Of a stretch of 64,000 nt of DNA, positions 18,122 through 26,465 are shown one piece after another (the first letter of the stretch is position 1; each line of letters opens with the position of its first letter). This DNA is from Gordonibacter massiliensis (ex Traore et al. 2017). GTDB taxonomy: Bacteria; Actinomycetota; Coriobacteriia; Coriobacteriales; Eggerthellaceae. Location: contig LT827128.1 in NCBI GenBank assembly GCA_900170005.1, forward strand, positions 372,001 to 436,000, read 5' to 3'. The translations under genes were made by a program, and so were the position numbers. A model generated the notes under the pieces. That model was given only the letters and a program-made list of their open reading frames with translations, was not told where the DNA came from and searched no databases.

Positions 18122-19417
18122 CTATTTCAGCTGCTTGCCGTCGGTGTCCCAGTAGAAGCGCTTGAATTTGGGGATCTGGTTCACGTACATGATGTACGCC
18201 CACAGGTTGTGCATGAACGAGTCGGCCTCGTAGTGCAGCGGGTAAGGATCGCGCGTGCAGGCCAGCGCGCCCTCCACCTCGGCCAGCCGTTCCCGGTTCT
18301 TCATGCTGCGCCTGAGCACGTAGCGCGGTACGCAGCAATAGGCGAAGTCGTCGTAGGCTTCGTGGTAGGGGATGGCGCGGCCGCGCATGAACTCGTCCAC
18401 GATGAGCGTGACGAAGTTCACGCCGCCCAGGCTCAGATAGTACGTGTTGCGACCGGCGCGCGTGTTCACCTCGAAGAAGCGGAAGGATCCGTCGCGCTCG
18501 TCGAACTTGATGTCGAAGTTCGCGAAGCCCCGGTAGCCCGTGCGCGCCAGGAACCGCTTGGCGCACTCGATGATGGCCTCCTCGCGCTCGCCCAGGATGC
18601 ACAGCGGGTTGCCGAGCGCGGTGGGATCGTGGTCCTGCAGGCACACCACGCCGCCCGACACCACGCGCACCTCGCCGTTCGCGTCGGAGAACGTGGTGAG
18701 CGTGCGGATGGCGTCGTCGCCGCCGGGAATGAAATCCTGCAGCACCAGTTCGCCCGCGTAGTCGGAGGTGCGGATGTCGTGCCACACCTGCGCCAGCTCC
18801 TCTGCCGACTCGATTTCGTAGATCTTGCGCTTGCGGGGGATGGTGGCGTCTTGGAACTGCGCCGAGTTCGACGGCTTCGCGATGAGCGGGTAGGGCAGCT
18901 TGTCCACGGGCAGTTCGTCGGGCCCGTCGCCGCAGTCGAAGTACCACGTGCGCGGGTAGGGGATGTCGAGCTCGTCGCACAGCTCGTAGAAGCGCCGCTT
19001 CTGCGTGATGTCATCGAGCAGCGGGAAGTCGATGTAGGGCACCGTGTAGCCCACCGCCTCCAGGCGCTCCTTCCCGGCCGACAGCATGCGCGCGTGGCAG
19101 TCGTCGCAACCCACCACCAGCAGCGCGCGCTCGGGGTCGGTGGCGCGCAGCTCTCCCGCCACGCGCTCGAGCGCGTCGTAGAGGCCCTCCGGCTCGTGGA
19201 TGCGCGGCTCCAGGCGGTAGTCGGTGAAGCGGCTGGTCGAGAGCATCTTGATGTCCTGCGTTGCCAGCACGATGGTGCGCTCGATGCCGTAGGCGCGGTG
19301 GAACTCGCGCACGTAGCTGTACGCCAGGATGTCGCCGCCCACCACGACGGGTTGCAGCAGGCGGCGGGCGTCTGCGTGGCTGTCGATGCGCGGTGCGGCA
19401 GCGGGCGCTGCGTTCAT
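18122..19417 (-). CDS. ATP-grasp carboxylate-amine ligase
   Basis: 431 residues. Central ATP-grasp features are PYPLIAKPSNSAQF (about 175-188), GELVLQDFIPGGDD (about 223-236), and the Mg-binding GFANFDIKFDERDGSFRFFEVNTRAG, with Asp and Glu-x-Asn. Domain layout resembles D-aspartate ligases and related amino-acid ligases that act on cell-wall or peptide precursors; true substrate unknown. ATG has AAGGAG at 8 nt. Monocistronic. Confidence 0.75.
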   Translation of the reverse strand: MNAAPAAAPRIDSHADARRLLQPVVVGGDILAYSYVREFHRAYGIERTIVLATQDIKMLSTSRFTDYRLEPRIHEPEGLYDALERVAGELRATDPERALLVVGCDDCHARMLSAGKERLEAVGYTVPYIDFPLLDDITQKRRFYELCDELDIPYPRTWYFDCGDGPDELPVDKLPYPLIAKPSNSAQFQDATIPRKRKIYEIESAEELAQVWHDIRTSDYAGELVLQDFIPGGDDAIRTLTTFSDANGEVRVVSGGVVCLQDHDPTALGNPLCILGEREEAIIECAKRFLARTGYRGFANFDIKFDERDGSFRFFEVNTRAGRNTYYLSLGGVNFVTLIVDEFMRGRAIPYHEAYDDFAYCCVPRYVLRRSMKNRERLAEVEGALACTRDPYPLHYEADSFMHNLWAYIMYVNQIPKFKRFYWDTDGKQLK

Positions 19418-19784
19418 GGTCGTGCTCCTTCGGTTGGTGCTCGGATTCGCAAGCGCCCATTATCTCACAGCTCGCTTTTGGCGTGCGGCAAGATGGAAAT
19501 CTTCGCATATGGCTTCAAGGTGGGCGTTCGTTCCCGCCTCGCTCGGTGCCGGGTTGGTCTTGCCCCGTGCGGCAAGGGCGGTTCCGGTGCGATGCGGCAG
19601 GGTTGGGCTCGGCGCAACGGAGCGTGGCATGTCGACGCGCGCCGCCGGCATTCCGGAAAATCTTGCGACGGGGCCTTCCTAAAAAAAGTCAACGGTATAG
19701 CATGGTCTGCGGAGCGGTTGACCGCTCGGTCAAAGCCCGCGGCGCAGCCGGCGCGCACGGGTTTTACTATGGCAGAGGAGCACG
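19418..19784. other. Intergenic region with TetR operator
   Basis: 367 nt between divergent genes. The only clear signal is the palindrome at 19718-19733. Reading frames crossing it have no RBS and resemble no family. Confidence 0.5.
19718..19733. promoter_or_regulatory. Palindromic operator, probable TetR site
   Basis: TTGACCGCTCGGTCAA: perfect 7-bp arms around a CT centre, 52 nt before the TetR start. Typical of TetR autoregulation; the left arm also supplies a TTGACC -35-like box. Confidence 0.65.
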
Positions 19785-20507
19785 ATGGAACAGCGCAGGA
19801 CACGAAACGGGCAAGGTGCGGACGTTGCCGGGTGCATGCCCGTCTTTCAGCTGGGTCGGTTCGCCGACCAGGGCGACGGCGGCAACCGTAAGAAATTCGA
19901 GAGCCTTCCCGACGAGCGACAGGAGGCCATCGTCAACGCGGGCGTGGAGCTGTTCGGGCGCAACGACTACAAAAACGCCTCGACCGACGCCATCGCGCGC
20001 AAGGCGGGCATCTCGAAGGGCCTGCTGTTCTTCTACTTCAAGAACAAGAAGGAGTTCTACCTGTATTTGATGGAGCGCCTGATGGACAAGATGACCGACC
20101 TCGTCGTGGACGACGGGTTCTACGAGATCGACGACTTCTTCGAATTGATGGAGTACTCGGCACATAAGAAGAAGGACGTGTTCGAGAAGATGTCGCCGTT
20201 CATGCTCGACTTCTCCATCAGGGCGTTCTACCCGGAGCACAAGGACATCAAGGACACGATGGATGGGTGGACCCAGGCCCAGGTCGACCTCATGTTCTCG
20301 CGGTTCTTCAAAAACGTGCGGTTCGACCGGTTCCGCGACGACGTGAGCCCGCGCCGGGTGCTCGACATGATGATATGGATGGCCGACGGCTATCTGCACC
20401 AGCAGCGCTGCTTGAAAAAGCCCATCGACATCGACGCGCTCATGGACGAGTTCGCCGACTGGTGCGCCATGCTCAAGGCCTACGCCTACAAGGAGGAATA
20501 CCGATGA
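19785..20507 (+). CDS. TetR-family regulator of the ABC exporter
   Basis: 240 residues. After about 35 non-conserved residues the TetR HTH spans about 40-90 (IVNAGVELFGRNDYKNAS, TDAIARKAGISKGLLFFYFKNKKEFY). The C-terminal all-helical ligand domain is not classifiable. The ATG at 19785 has GAGGAG; an internal Met at 19836 lacks an RBS. Its TGA overlaps the ABC ATPase ATG (ATGA), so the three genes form one operon controlled through 19718-19733. Confidence 0.88.
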   Translation: MEQRRTRNGQGADVAGCMPVFQLGRFADQGDGGNRKKFESLPDERQEAIVNAGVELFGRNDYKNASTDAIARKAGISKGLLFFYFKNKKEFYLYLMERLMDKMTDLVVDDGFYEIDDFFELMEYSAHKKKDVFEKMSPFMLDFSIRAFYPEHKDIKDTMDGWTQAQVDLMFSRFFKNVRFDRFRDDVSPRRVLDMMIWMADGYLHQQRCLKKPIDIDALMDEFADWCAMLKAYAYKEEYR

Positions 20508-21529
20508 AAGAAGAGTGCGCGCCCCAGGGCGCGACGAAGGCCCGTGTCGCGGAGGCGACGGGCGGGCGGACGGCAAGCGGGGGAGGGATGGCGGGCGTGT
20601 GCGCCGAGCGCGGGCGCGGTTCCGCCATCGAGGTTGAGAGCCTGGTGAAAGACTACGGCAAGGGCCGCGGCGTGTTCGGCGTGTCGTTCGCCGTGGAGCG
20701 CGGCGAGGTGTTCGGCTTCCTGGGGCCGAACGGCGCCGGGAAAACCGTGACCATGCGCAACCTCATGGGTTTCATCCGCCCCGACGAGGGCACGGCGCGC
20801 ATCGACGGGCTGGACTGCTTCGGCCAGCGCGCACGCATCCAGGAGCGCCTGGGCTACCTGCCGGGCGAGATCGCCTGCATGGACGAGATGACCGGCACGG
20901 CCTTCCTGGAATTCATGGCGCGCATGAAGAAGCTGCGCGACCGCGCGCGCATGAACCAGCTGATCGAGTACTTCGAGCTGGACCCCGCGCGGCGCATCCG
21001 CAAGATGTCGAAGGGCACGAAGCAGAAGGTGGGCCTGGTGTGCGCGTTCATGACCTCGCCCGACATCATTCTGCTGGACGAGCCCACCAGCGGCCTCGAC
21101 CCCCTCATGCAAAGCCGCTTCATCGACCTCGTGCTTGAGGAGAAGCGTCGCGGCGCCACCATCCTGCTTTCGTCGCACCTGTTCGACGAGGTGGAGCGCA
21201 CATGCGACCGCGTCGCGTTCATCCGTGCGGGCAGGCTGGCCGCCGTCGAGCGCATGGACGACGTGCGGAAATCGCGCAAGCGCGTGTTCGTGGTGACGTT
21301 CGCCGACGAGGCCGGGCGCGACCGCTACGCGCAGGCGCATCCCGACGCGCAGAAGCGGGGCGCAGCCAGCGTGGAGGCAGCCGTGGCCGGCAACCTCGAC
21401 GCGTTCGTGAAGGACCTGGCCGCCTACGACATCGTGGACCTCGCCGCGCGCGAGCAAACGTTGGAAGAGCTGTTCATGCATCTGTACGGCGCAACGGACC
21501 AGGCGGAGAAAGGAGGCTCCCATGAATAG
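20504..21529 (+). CDS. ABC transporter ATP-binding protein
   Basis: 341 residues. About 40 low-complexity residues precede an ABC domain with Walker A GPNGAGKT (74-81), Walker B IILLDEPTSGLD, a SKGTKQKVG signature in place of LSGGQ, and the switch His in LLSSHLFDEVE. The C-terminal ~80 residues match the extension of drug/ABC-2 exporter ATPases. AAGGAGG precedes the ATG. Overlaps TetR by 4 nt and the permease by 8 nt. Confidence 0.92.
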   Translation: MKEECAPQGATKARVAEATGGRTASGGGMAGVCAERGRGSAIEVESLVKDYGKGRGVFGVSFAVERGEVFGFLGPNGAGKTVTMRNLMGFIRPDEGTARIDGLDCFGQRARIQERLGYLPGEIACMDEMTGTAFLEFMARMKKLRDRARMNQLIEYFELDPARRIRKMSKGTKQKVGLVCAFMTSPDIILLDEPTSGLDPLMQSRFIDLVLEEKRRGATILLSSHLFDEVERTCDRVAFIRAGRLAAVERMDDVRKSRKRVFVVTFADEAGRDRYAQAHPDAQKRGAASVEAAVAGNLDAFVKDLAAYDIVDLAAREQTLEELFMHLYGATDQAEKGGSHE

Positions 21530-22319
21530 GACGCTGCTAGCCAAAGAGCTGCGCGCGAATTTGTTCGTCAGCTTCATCATCGCGGCGGTGCTGGCCATGT
21601 ACATCGGCGTAATCGTCAGCATGTACGATCCGGAGCTGGGAGAAAGCCTGGATGCCATGATGCAGAGCATGCCCGAGATGTTCGCGGCGTTCGGCATGTC
21701 GGTGCAGGCTACCACCCTCATCGATTTCATGCTGAACTACCTGTACGGGTTCTTGCTGACCATCTTCATCCTCGTGCTCATCTTGATCATGGCGAACAAG
21801 CTGATGGTGCGCTACCTCGATCGCGGCGCCATGGCGTACCTGCTGGCTACGCCGAACAGCCGCACGCGCATCGCGCTGACCATGGTGGGCGTGATGGTGA
21901 CCATTCTGGTGGCGCTCATGGCAGTGGTCACGGCGCTCGAAGTGGGTTTCGCCGAGGCGATGTTCCCGGGCGAGCTGGACATGCAGGCGCTGATGCGGGT
22001 GAACGCGGGGCTGCTGGCCCTGTGGTTGGCGATGGCCGGTCTGTGCTTCCTGTCCGCATGCCTGTTCTCGAACGCGACGGCAGCCCTGTGGGTGGGTGGC
22101 GGCCTGAACATCCTGTTCTTCCTCATGCAGATGGCGTCGAAGGTGGGCGACAAGTTCGAGTTCTTGGAAAACGTCAACCCGCTGACGCTGTTCGACTACT
22201 ACGGCTTGGCCGCAGGCGACGCGTCCGCCGCAGGCGGTGCGATCGCGCTGGCCGTTGGCGCGGTGGCGCTGTTCGCCGTGGCGGTTGCGGTCTTTGATCG
22301 GCGCGACCTCAGCATTTAG
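21522..22319 (+). CDS. ABC-2 type permease
   Basis: 265 residues with six predicted membrane helices (about 16-36, 68-92, 112-137, 150-176, 184-204 and 235-258), the ABC-2 exporter topology. Works with the ATPase encoded immediately upstream (8-nt overlap). Substrate unknown; TetR control suggests an inducing drug, lipid or metabolite. Confidence 0.85.
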   Translation: MNRTLLAKELRANLFVSFIIAAVLAMYIGVIVSMYDPELGESLDAMMQSMPEMFAAFGMSVQATTLIDFMLNYLYGFLLTIFILVLILIMANKLMVRYLDRGAMAYLLATPNSRTRIALTMVGVMVTILVALMAVVTALEVGFAEAMFPGELDMQALMRVNAGLLALWLAMAGLCFLSACLFSNATAALWVGGGLNILFFLMQMASKVGDKFEFLENVNPLTLFDYYGLAAGDASAAGGAIALAVGAVALFAVAVAVFDRRDLSI

Positions 22320-22722
22320 CGGGCGAGGAGCGGAGAACTTCCATAGGGGCGGCCTGCTGGCCGCCCGGAGGGGGCATTCGAAGAGGATGGGGGAGGGGGC
22401 TTTATCAAAAGCCGCCAAACGCACGCCCGTCGCGACCGCCCCGTAGGGTAAGGGCAGAGCCCTTGCCGTCGACCTGGGAAGACGTTGCTTGTCGAGCGGC
22501 AAGGACGGAGCCCTTGCCCTACACGATGAGGAAAACGACTCTTTTGATATAGCTCCGTCGACCTGGGAAGACGTTGTTTTCGGCGGATCTCCTTTTGGCG
22601 GCAACGCGAGGTGCCCACGCGGTATTCGCCGGCGGTCGCGTGCTCACCGGCGAATACCGCGGGTTTCCCTTCGAGAAAGGGGGCTTCTCCCTCCTCCGGC
22701 AAAAATCTTGCGAACTCAGACG
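22320..22722. repeat. Repeat-rich intergenic stretch
   Basis: No gene seen. It holds an exact 22-bp direct repeat (22466-22487 and 22555-22576, containing GTCGACCTGGGAAGACG), inverted copies of an AGGGCAAGG-like motif, and a 15-bp inverted repeat (22618-22632 with 22647-22661, arm CGCGGTATTCGCCGG). This looks like accumulated small interspersed repeats in the gap between the ABC operon and the IS. Confidence 0.6.
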
Positions 22723-22744
22723 TTTCTGCTTCAAAAAGGCGTTT

Positions 22745-24232
22745 GGGGGTGCGGACGATTTCTTGGACCGGCTAGACCGCCAGCCCGAGGCTGCGTCGGA
22801 ACTCGTCGGGGCTCATCCACCCGAGCGACTCCTTGACGCGGTCCGAATTGTACCACCCGACGTAGGCGGCGAGCTCCGCGGAGAACGACTCGAAGGTCGC
22901 GCCCGCCCAGGAGTGGTGGTGGAAGAACTCGTTCTTGAGCCTGCCGAAGAAGCCCTCGCACGCCGAGTTGTCCGGGCTGCAGCCCTTGGCCGACATCGAG
23001 CGGGTCAGCCCCGCCGCCTCGCACCTCGCTATCCAGCCCGGCCAGCGGTAGTGCCCGCCCCGGTCCGAATGGACGACGGGGCGCTCGCCGGGGGCGAGGG
23101 AGGCGACCGCGTCGTCGAGCGAGGAGTTCGCGAGCGCGGCGTCGGGGCGCTCGGAGACCCGCCAGCCCGCCACCCGCCCGTCGAAGCAGTCCACGACGGC
23201 GGAGAGGTAGCACTTGAACGAGGGGAGCCCGAACTCGGTCACGTCCGTGAGCCACAGGAAGTTCGGCAGCCCCGCGCGGAAGTCCCGGCCCACCAGGTTG
23301 GGAGGGGCCCAGGACGCCTCCCCGGCGTAGGAGCTCCACCTCTTGCGCTTGGGCTCGTAGCGCACGACCAGGCCCTCCTCGCGCATGACCCTGCGCACTA
23401 CCTTCTCCGAGACGCGCCCTCCCTCCCTGCGCAGCAGCGCCCATATTCGCCGGTAGCCGTAGCGGGCGCGGCTCGCGCAGAACAGCTCCCGCACGCGCGC
23501 CCTCGTCGCCGCGAGGGGGGCAGGGGCCGAGAGGCGGGCGAGGGAGTACTCGTAGGAGCTCTTCGATATCCCCAAGAAACGGGTGATCTCTCGGAGGGGC
23601 CGGCCGCTCTCCCGCCTCAATCTCTCGCCGAGCTCGCACTTCCTCCTGTTCGAGATCGAAGCCGGGTCCCAGCCGCCCGCTTTTAAATCGGCCAACACCG
23701 CCCTCAGGCACGCGTTCTCCAGCTCCGCCTCCGAGAGCGCGGCGACCTCGGGCGGGACCTCCCTCATCCTCCTCCCCGCCACCGCGGGGGCCTCCCTTCC
23801 GCCCGCGGGGGGCTTCGGCTCGAACGGGTCCCCCGCAAGCCTACCAGACTCCCGCGCCCTCTTCCACCACGTCCGCACGCTCGCGCCGCAGTCGATCCCG
23901 AGCAGGCGCGCGATCTCGGCGGGGCGGCGGCCCCGCTCGTAGAGCGCGACCGCGCGCGCCCTCGTCCCGTCGGGGTAGCGCTCGTGGCGCTTGCGCGCGC
24001 CCGCATGGCCCCTCGGGACCGCCGCGGAGACGGGGAGCTCCCCGCGGCGGGCCTCCTCCGCCCACCTCGACAGCGTGGCCCTGGCGGGCCAGCCCGGCCT
24101 GCGGCCGGCCTCGGCCATGGTCAGGCCGCTCGCGAGGAACGCCTCCACGATCTCGACCTTCTCTTCCCTCGAGTACACGATGCGGACTCCCTTCCGGACC
24201 GGAAACCGGTCCAACTTTTTGTCCGCACCCCC
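22745..24232 (-). mobile_element. IS3-family insertion sequence
   Basis: 1488 bp. Imperfect 27-bp terminal inverted repeats, 22745-22771 and 24206-24232, share GGGGGTGCGGAC at the tips and TTGGACCGG inside. TTT flanks both ends (22742-22744 and 24233-24235), a 3-bp target duplication consistent with IS3 elements; the interrupted sequence is restored when the IS is removed. It encodes a single transposase reading frame. Confidence 0.9.
22772..24178 (-). CDS. IS3-family DDE transposase, single fused reading frame
   Basis: 468 residues from a GTG (24178) with GGAAGGGAG upstream; a TTG at 24214 inside the inverted repeat is the alternative. The N-terminal half has two HTH-like segments (REEKVEIVEAFLASGLTMAE and RRPAEIARLLGI), as in OrfA. 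The C-terminal half is the rve integrase core with Asp in WLTDVTEF, Asp in HSDRGGHY and Glu in NSACEGFFGRLKNE. IS3 elements normally make OrfAB by frameshift; here no shift is needed. Looks intact. Confidence 0.9.
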   Translation of the reverse strand: MYSREEKVEIVEAFLASGLTMAEAGRRPGWPARATLSRWAEEARRGELPVSAAVPRGHAGARKRHERYPDGTRARAVALYERGRRPAEIARLLGIDCGASVRTWWKRARESGRLAGDPFEPKPPAGGREAPAVAGRRMREVPPEVAALSEAELENACLRAVLADLKAGGWDPASISNRRKCELGERLRRESGRPLREITRFLGISKSSYEYSLARLSAPAPLAATRARVRELFCASRARYGYRRIWALLRREGGRVSEKVVRRVMREEGLVVRYEPKRKRWSSYAGEASWAPPNLVGRDFRAGLPNFLWLTDVTEFGLPSFKCYLSAVVDCFDGRVAGWRVSERPDAALANSSLDDAVASLAPGERPVVHSDRGGHYRWPGWIARCEAAGLTRSMSAKGCSPDNSACEGFFGRLKNEFFHHHSWAGATFESFSAELAAYVGWYNSDRVKESLGWMSPDEFRRSLGLAV

Positions 24233-24381
24233 TTTGTGAACGACTCATCGGCTCTTTTTGTATATGATCGATAATATAATTAAATAAAAGCCCAGTTGAG
24301 GAACTTGCGTTTTCGACTATTCTTCAAATAGATCATTCACAAACGCCTTTTTGAAGCAGAAAAGGAGCCACGCGCGAGTTT

Positions 24382-25212
24382 TCAGTTGGGCGCGCTATCC
24401 CGAGCGCCGGTCCCTATGTCGAAGTGGTACTTCGCGATGCCCAGGTCGACGGCCGTGTACGCGCCTCCGGAGGTGGTCGCGCGCACCGTCTGGCCGTCGG
24501 GCTGCAACTCGAAGCGGAACTTCTGCTGGTTCATGGCGGTGGGAGCGAGCAGGGCCGCCCGCACGCCGCGCTCGAACCAAGCCGGCAGGGGTCCGCTTGC
24601 GGCGCACACGTCTTCGAGTGCCTTGGACTTGCGCGGCTTGCCCTGCGTGTCGCCGTAGCCAATGGACAGCACGCACACGAGCTTTTCGTCGGGGCCGACG
24701 AGGCGGCGGACGTACCGTTTGCTGAACGTCAGGGCCACCCAGCAGGTGTTCAGGCCGAGGCGTTGCGCGGCCAGCACGATGCGCTCGCCGTAGTAGCCGA
24801 CGCGCTCGTCCAGGTCGTCGGCCTTCTTCCCGACGAGGGCCACGTAGTTCCTCACGTTGCGGAAGCTGCCGTAGCGCGCCATCACGCTGCTGCCGAACGC
24901 GCGGGGTTCGTCGAGCGCGAGCTGGATGCGCAGGTCGCCCTCCCGGTTGCAGGCGTCTATCTCGGCTTGCAGCGCAGTCAGCGTCGGGCCCTCGATGCGC
25001 CGGTCGCTGTAGCTGCGCACCGAATGGCGGCACTCCAACGCCTCTTCGAGGCTGCAGACCGCAAGGTCCTCGACGGCGCTCGCCGTTCCAAGCGGGAGGG
25101 CATCTTCGGTTCCGTGTGAGGTTTCGTTTTCGCGTGTGCTTCCGCCGGCGGCTCTGCTTTCGCTCGCGTCCATATCGTCATGCTCCCTTCCGTCGATTGC
25201 GCTTTCGGTCAT
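24382..25212 (-). CDS. Nitroreductase-family protein
   Basis: 276 residues. After ~45 Ser/Thr/Glu-rich residues comes a nitroreductase fold: SLEEALECRHSVRSYSDR binds FMN phosphate by family analogy, and VGYYGERIVLAAQRLGLNTCWVALTF and SIGYGDTQGKPRKSK follow. The C-terminal half carries LAPTAMNQQKFRFEL. This resembles the putative nitroreductase TM1586-type group; a flavin-dependent reductase of unknown substrate is expected. ATG overlaps the ArsR stop (ATGA), so it is the effector gene of that operon. Confidence 0.8.
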   Translation of the reverse strand: MTESAIDGREHDDMDASESRAAGGSTRENETSHGTEDALPLGTASAVEDLAVCSLEEALECRHSVRSYSDRRIEGPTLTALQAEIDACNREGDLRIQLALDEPRAFGSSVMARYGSFRNVRNYVALVGKKADDLDERVGYYGERIVLAAQRLGLNTCWVALTFSKRYVRRLVGPDEKLVCVLSIGYGDTQGKPRKSKALEDVCAASGPLPAWFERGVRAALLAPTAMNQQKFRFELQPDGQTVRATTSGGAYTAVDLGIAKYHFDIGTGARDSAPN

Positions 25213-25595
25213 CGCGCCTTTTCGTTTCGATCGTCTTGCAGGTAACCTTCGAGGTTCGCCTGCCGAACAAGCTCGTACACGCGGTCGACCAGCTGCTTGA
25301 ACTGCGCCCACTGCGCGATGTCGGGCGCTATGTGGTAGAAGTTCATCGTGCCCGTGCGCCGCAGGGTGATGATGCGCGCGTCGCGCAGGATCTTCAGATG
25401 GTGCGACACGGCGGGGCGGGAGAGGTGCGTGAGCGCGGTGATCTCGCCCACGCGCAGGCCGCACCGCTCGGCCTCCAGCAGCGCCACGAGTATCTGCTGG
25501 CGCGTCTCGTCGCCCAGCGCGCCGATGATGCCCTGGCACTCCTTGAACCCGACGGCAAGGGCCTGCCGGTTCCGCATCCATTCCTGTTCGTTCAT
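25209..25595 (-). CDS. ArsR-family regulator
   Basis: 128 residues, winged HTH. ALGDETRQQILVALLEAE, LTHLSRPAVSHHLKILRDA and the wing ITLRRTGTMNFYHI are the family core. The CxC metal motif of classical ArsR is absent, so the signal may be redox or a small molecule. AAAGGAG precedes the ATG and overlaps the palindromic operator (25607-25624). Co-transcribed with the nitroreductase. Confidence 0.9.
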   Translation of the reverse strand: MNEQEWMRNRQALAVGFKECQGIIGALGDETRQQILVALLEAERCGLRVGEITALTHLSRPAVSHHLKILRDARIITLRRTGTMNFYHIAPDIAQWAQFKQLVDRVYELVRQANLEGYLQDDRNEKAR

Positions 25596-25606
25596 GGCGC
25601 TCCTTT

Positions 25607-25624
25607 GGTTCAAACGTTCGAACC
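25607..25624. promoter_or_regulatory. ArsR-operon operator
   Basis: GGTTCAAACGTTCGAACC: 9-bp arms with one mismatched pair, lying just before and partly over the RBS of the ArsR gene. A bound repressor here would block transcription start or early elongation. Confidence 0.65.
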
Positions 25625-25877
25625 ATTAAACCATAGAGAGAGCAAGCGTGCGCGAGAACTTCCTTGGGAAAGAAATTCGAGACGGAAGTAGGCGGCGGGC
25701 GAAGGCAAGCGCGCTCGCGCATCGACGGTGGGAATCGAGCAGGCGGTCGCGAGTGCGACGCCGGAGGGGTCGAGTGCCGGTGCGCCGTCTCGGCCGCGCA
25801 TAACGCGGGGGCATTCGTTTCCCTACGGCTCCGTGCGGTCGATTGCGCGCGGCGGGCGCGCGTGGTTGCATGGGGGC

Positions 25878-26348
25878 ATGAAGTTTCGAAAGACATACGT
25901 GGACGTGGTTGCCCGCATCGACGCGGACGGTCGCATGACGCCGCTTTCCATACTCTGGCGCGACGGCCGCACGTTCGAGATCGACCGCGTGCACGAAGCC
26001 ATCCGCCGCGCGTCCACCCGGGTGGGCGGAACGGGCATGCGCTACCTGGTTTCGGTGCACGGTCGCGAGAAGTACCTGTTCTACGAAGGCCCCCGCTGGT
26101 TCGTGGAGGAGGTGGTTCCGGAGACGTCGCAAGGCTGCGCCGAAGGCGGCGCGGGCGGCTCCGAGGATCGGGGCGACCGTGCCGTCAGATGCGTGCGGGA
26201 CGGGTCGGCTGCGGCGGCGAACCGCAGAGAGGAGGCCTCGGGCGCAGCGGATCGCGGCGCCGCTTCCCGCTCTTTCGAAGCGATCGCGGCGGCTCTCAGA
26301 CGCCGTTCCCACCCTCCGATGCCCCGATCGCATGCGCGCCGCGCGTGA
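25878..26348 (+). CDS. DUF6504-like protein, paralogue of the gene at 55579
   Basis: 156 residues. The first ~80 residues align by eye with the product at 55579-55983: V.V-..-DG-..P-.-..W.DGR-F-.-..V, then G-.-RY-.-V-.-GR-.-.-.LF-.E-.-.RWFVEE-.VPE. This beta-rich small domain resembles DUF6504, which in Actinobacteria accompanies ImuB-type Y-family polymerases. The last ~70 residues are Ala/Arg/Gly-rich and probably disordered. Start chosen by similarity to the paralogue; RBS is weak (GGGGGC). Confidence 0.6.
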   Translation: MKFRKTYVDVVARIDADGRMTPLSILWRDGRTFEIDRVHEAIRRASTRVGGTGMRYLVSVHGREKYLFYEGPRWFVEEVVPETSQGCAEGGAGGSEDRGDRAVRCVRDGSAAAANRREEASGAADRGAASRSFEAIAAALRRRSHPPMPRSHARRA

Positions 26349-26353
26349 GCATG

Positions 26354-26376
26354 AGGCCCGGCATCGCACCTGCCGG
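26354..26376. terminator. Hairpin between convergent genes
   Basis: GCCCGGCA (26354-26361) pairs with TGCCGGGC (26369-26376), loop of 7 nt, between the DUF6504-like gene and the LuxR regulator gene. Confidence 0.5.
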
Positions 26377-26465
26377 GCATGCCGCCAAGCTGCCGAGAGC
26401 GTAGAACGCGCCCGCGTCTCACCTGCCTTTCTCCAGCGACGCGGGCGCTTCCGATACACTCGATG

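Larger units (their letters stand above)
22723..24362. repeat. Older inverted-repeat (MITE-like) element, split by the IS
   Basis: Outside the IS, the left fragment (22723-22744, TTTCTGCTTCAAAAAGGCG and TTT) and the right end (24336-24362) are the two ends of one inverted repeat. If the IS and one copy of TTT are removed, the ends match over 27 bp and enclose an AT-rich core, giving an element of about 149 bp with no gene. No clear target duplication was found for it. Confidence 0.7.

Noticed and set aside
22320-22722. CRISPR array suggested by repeated 22-mers
   Set aside because: Only two copies, no regular spacers and no cas genes; interspersed repeats explain it.
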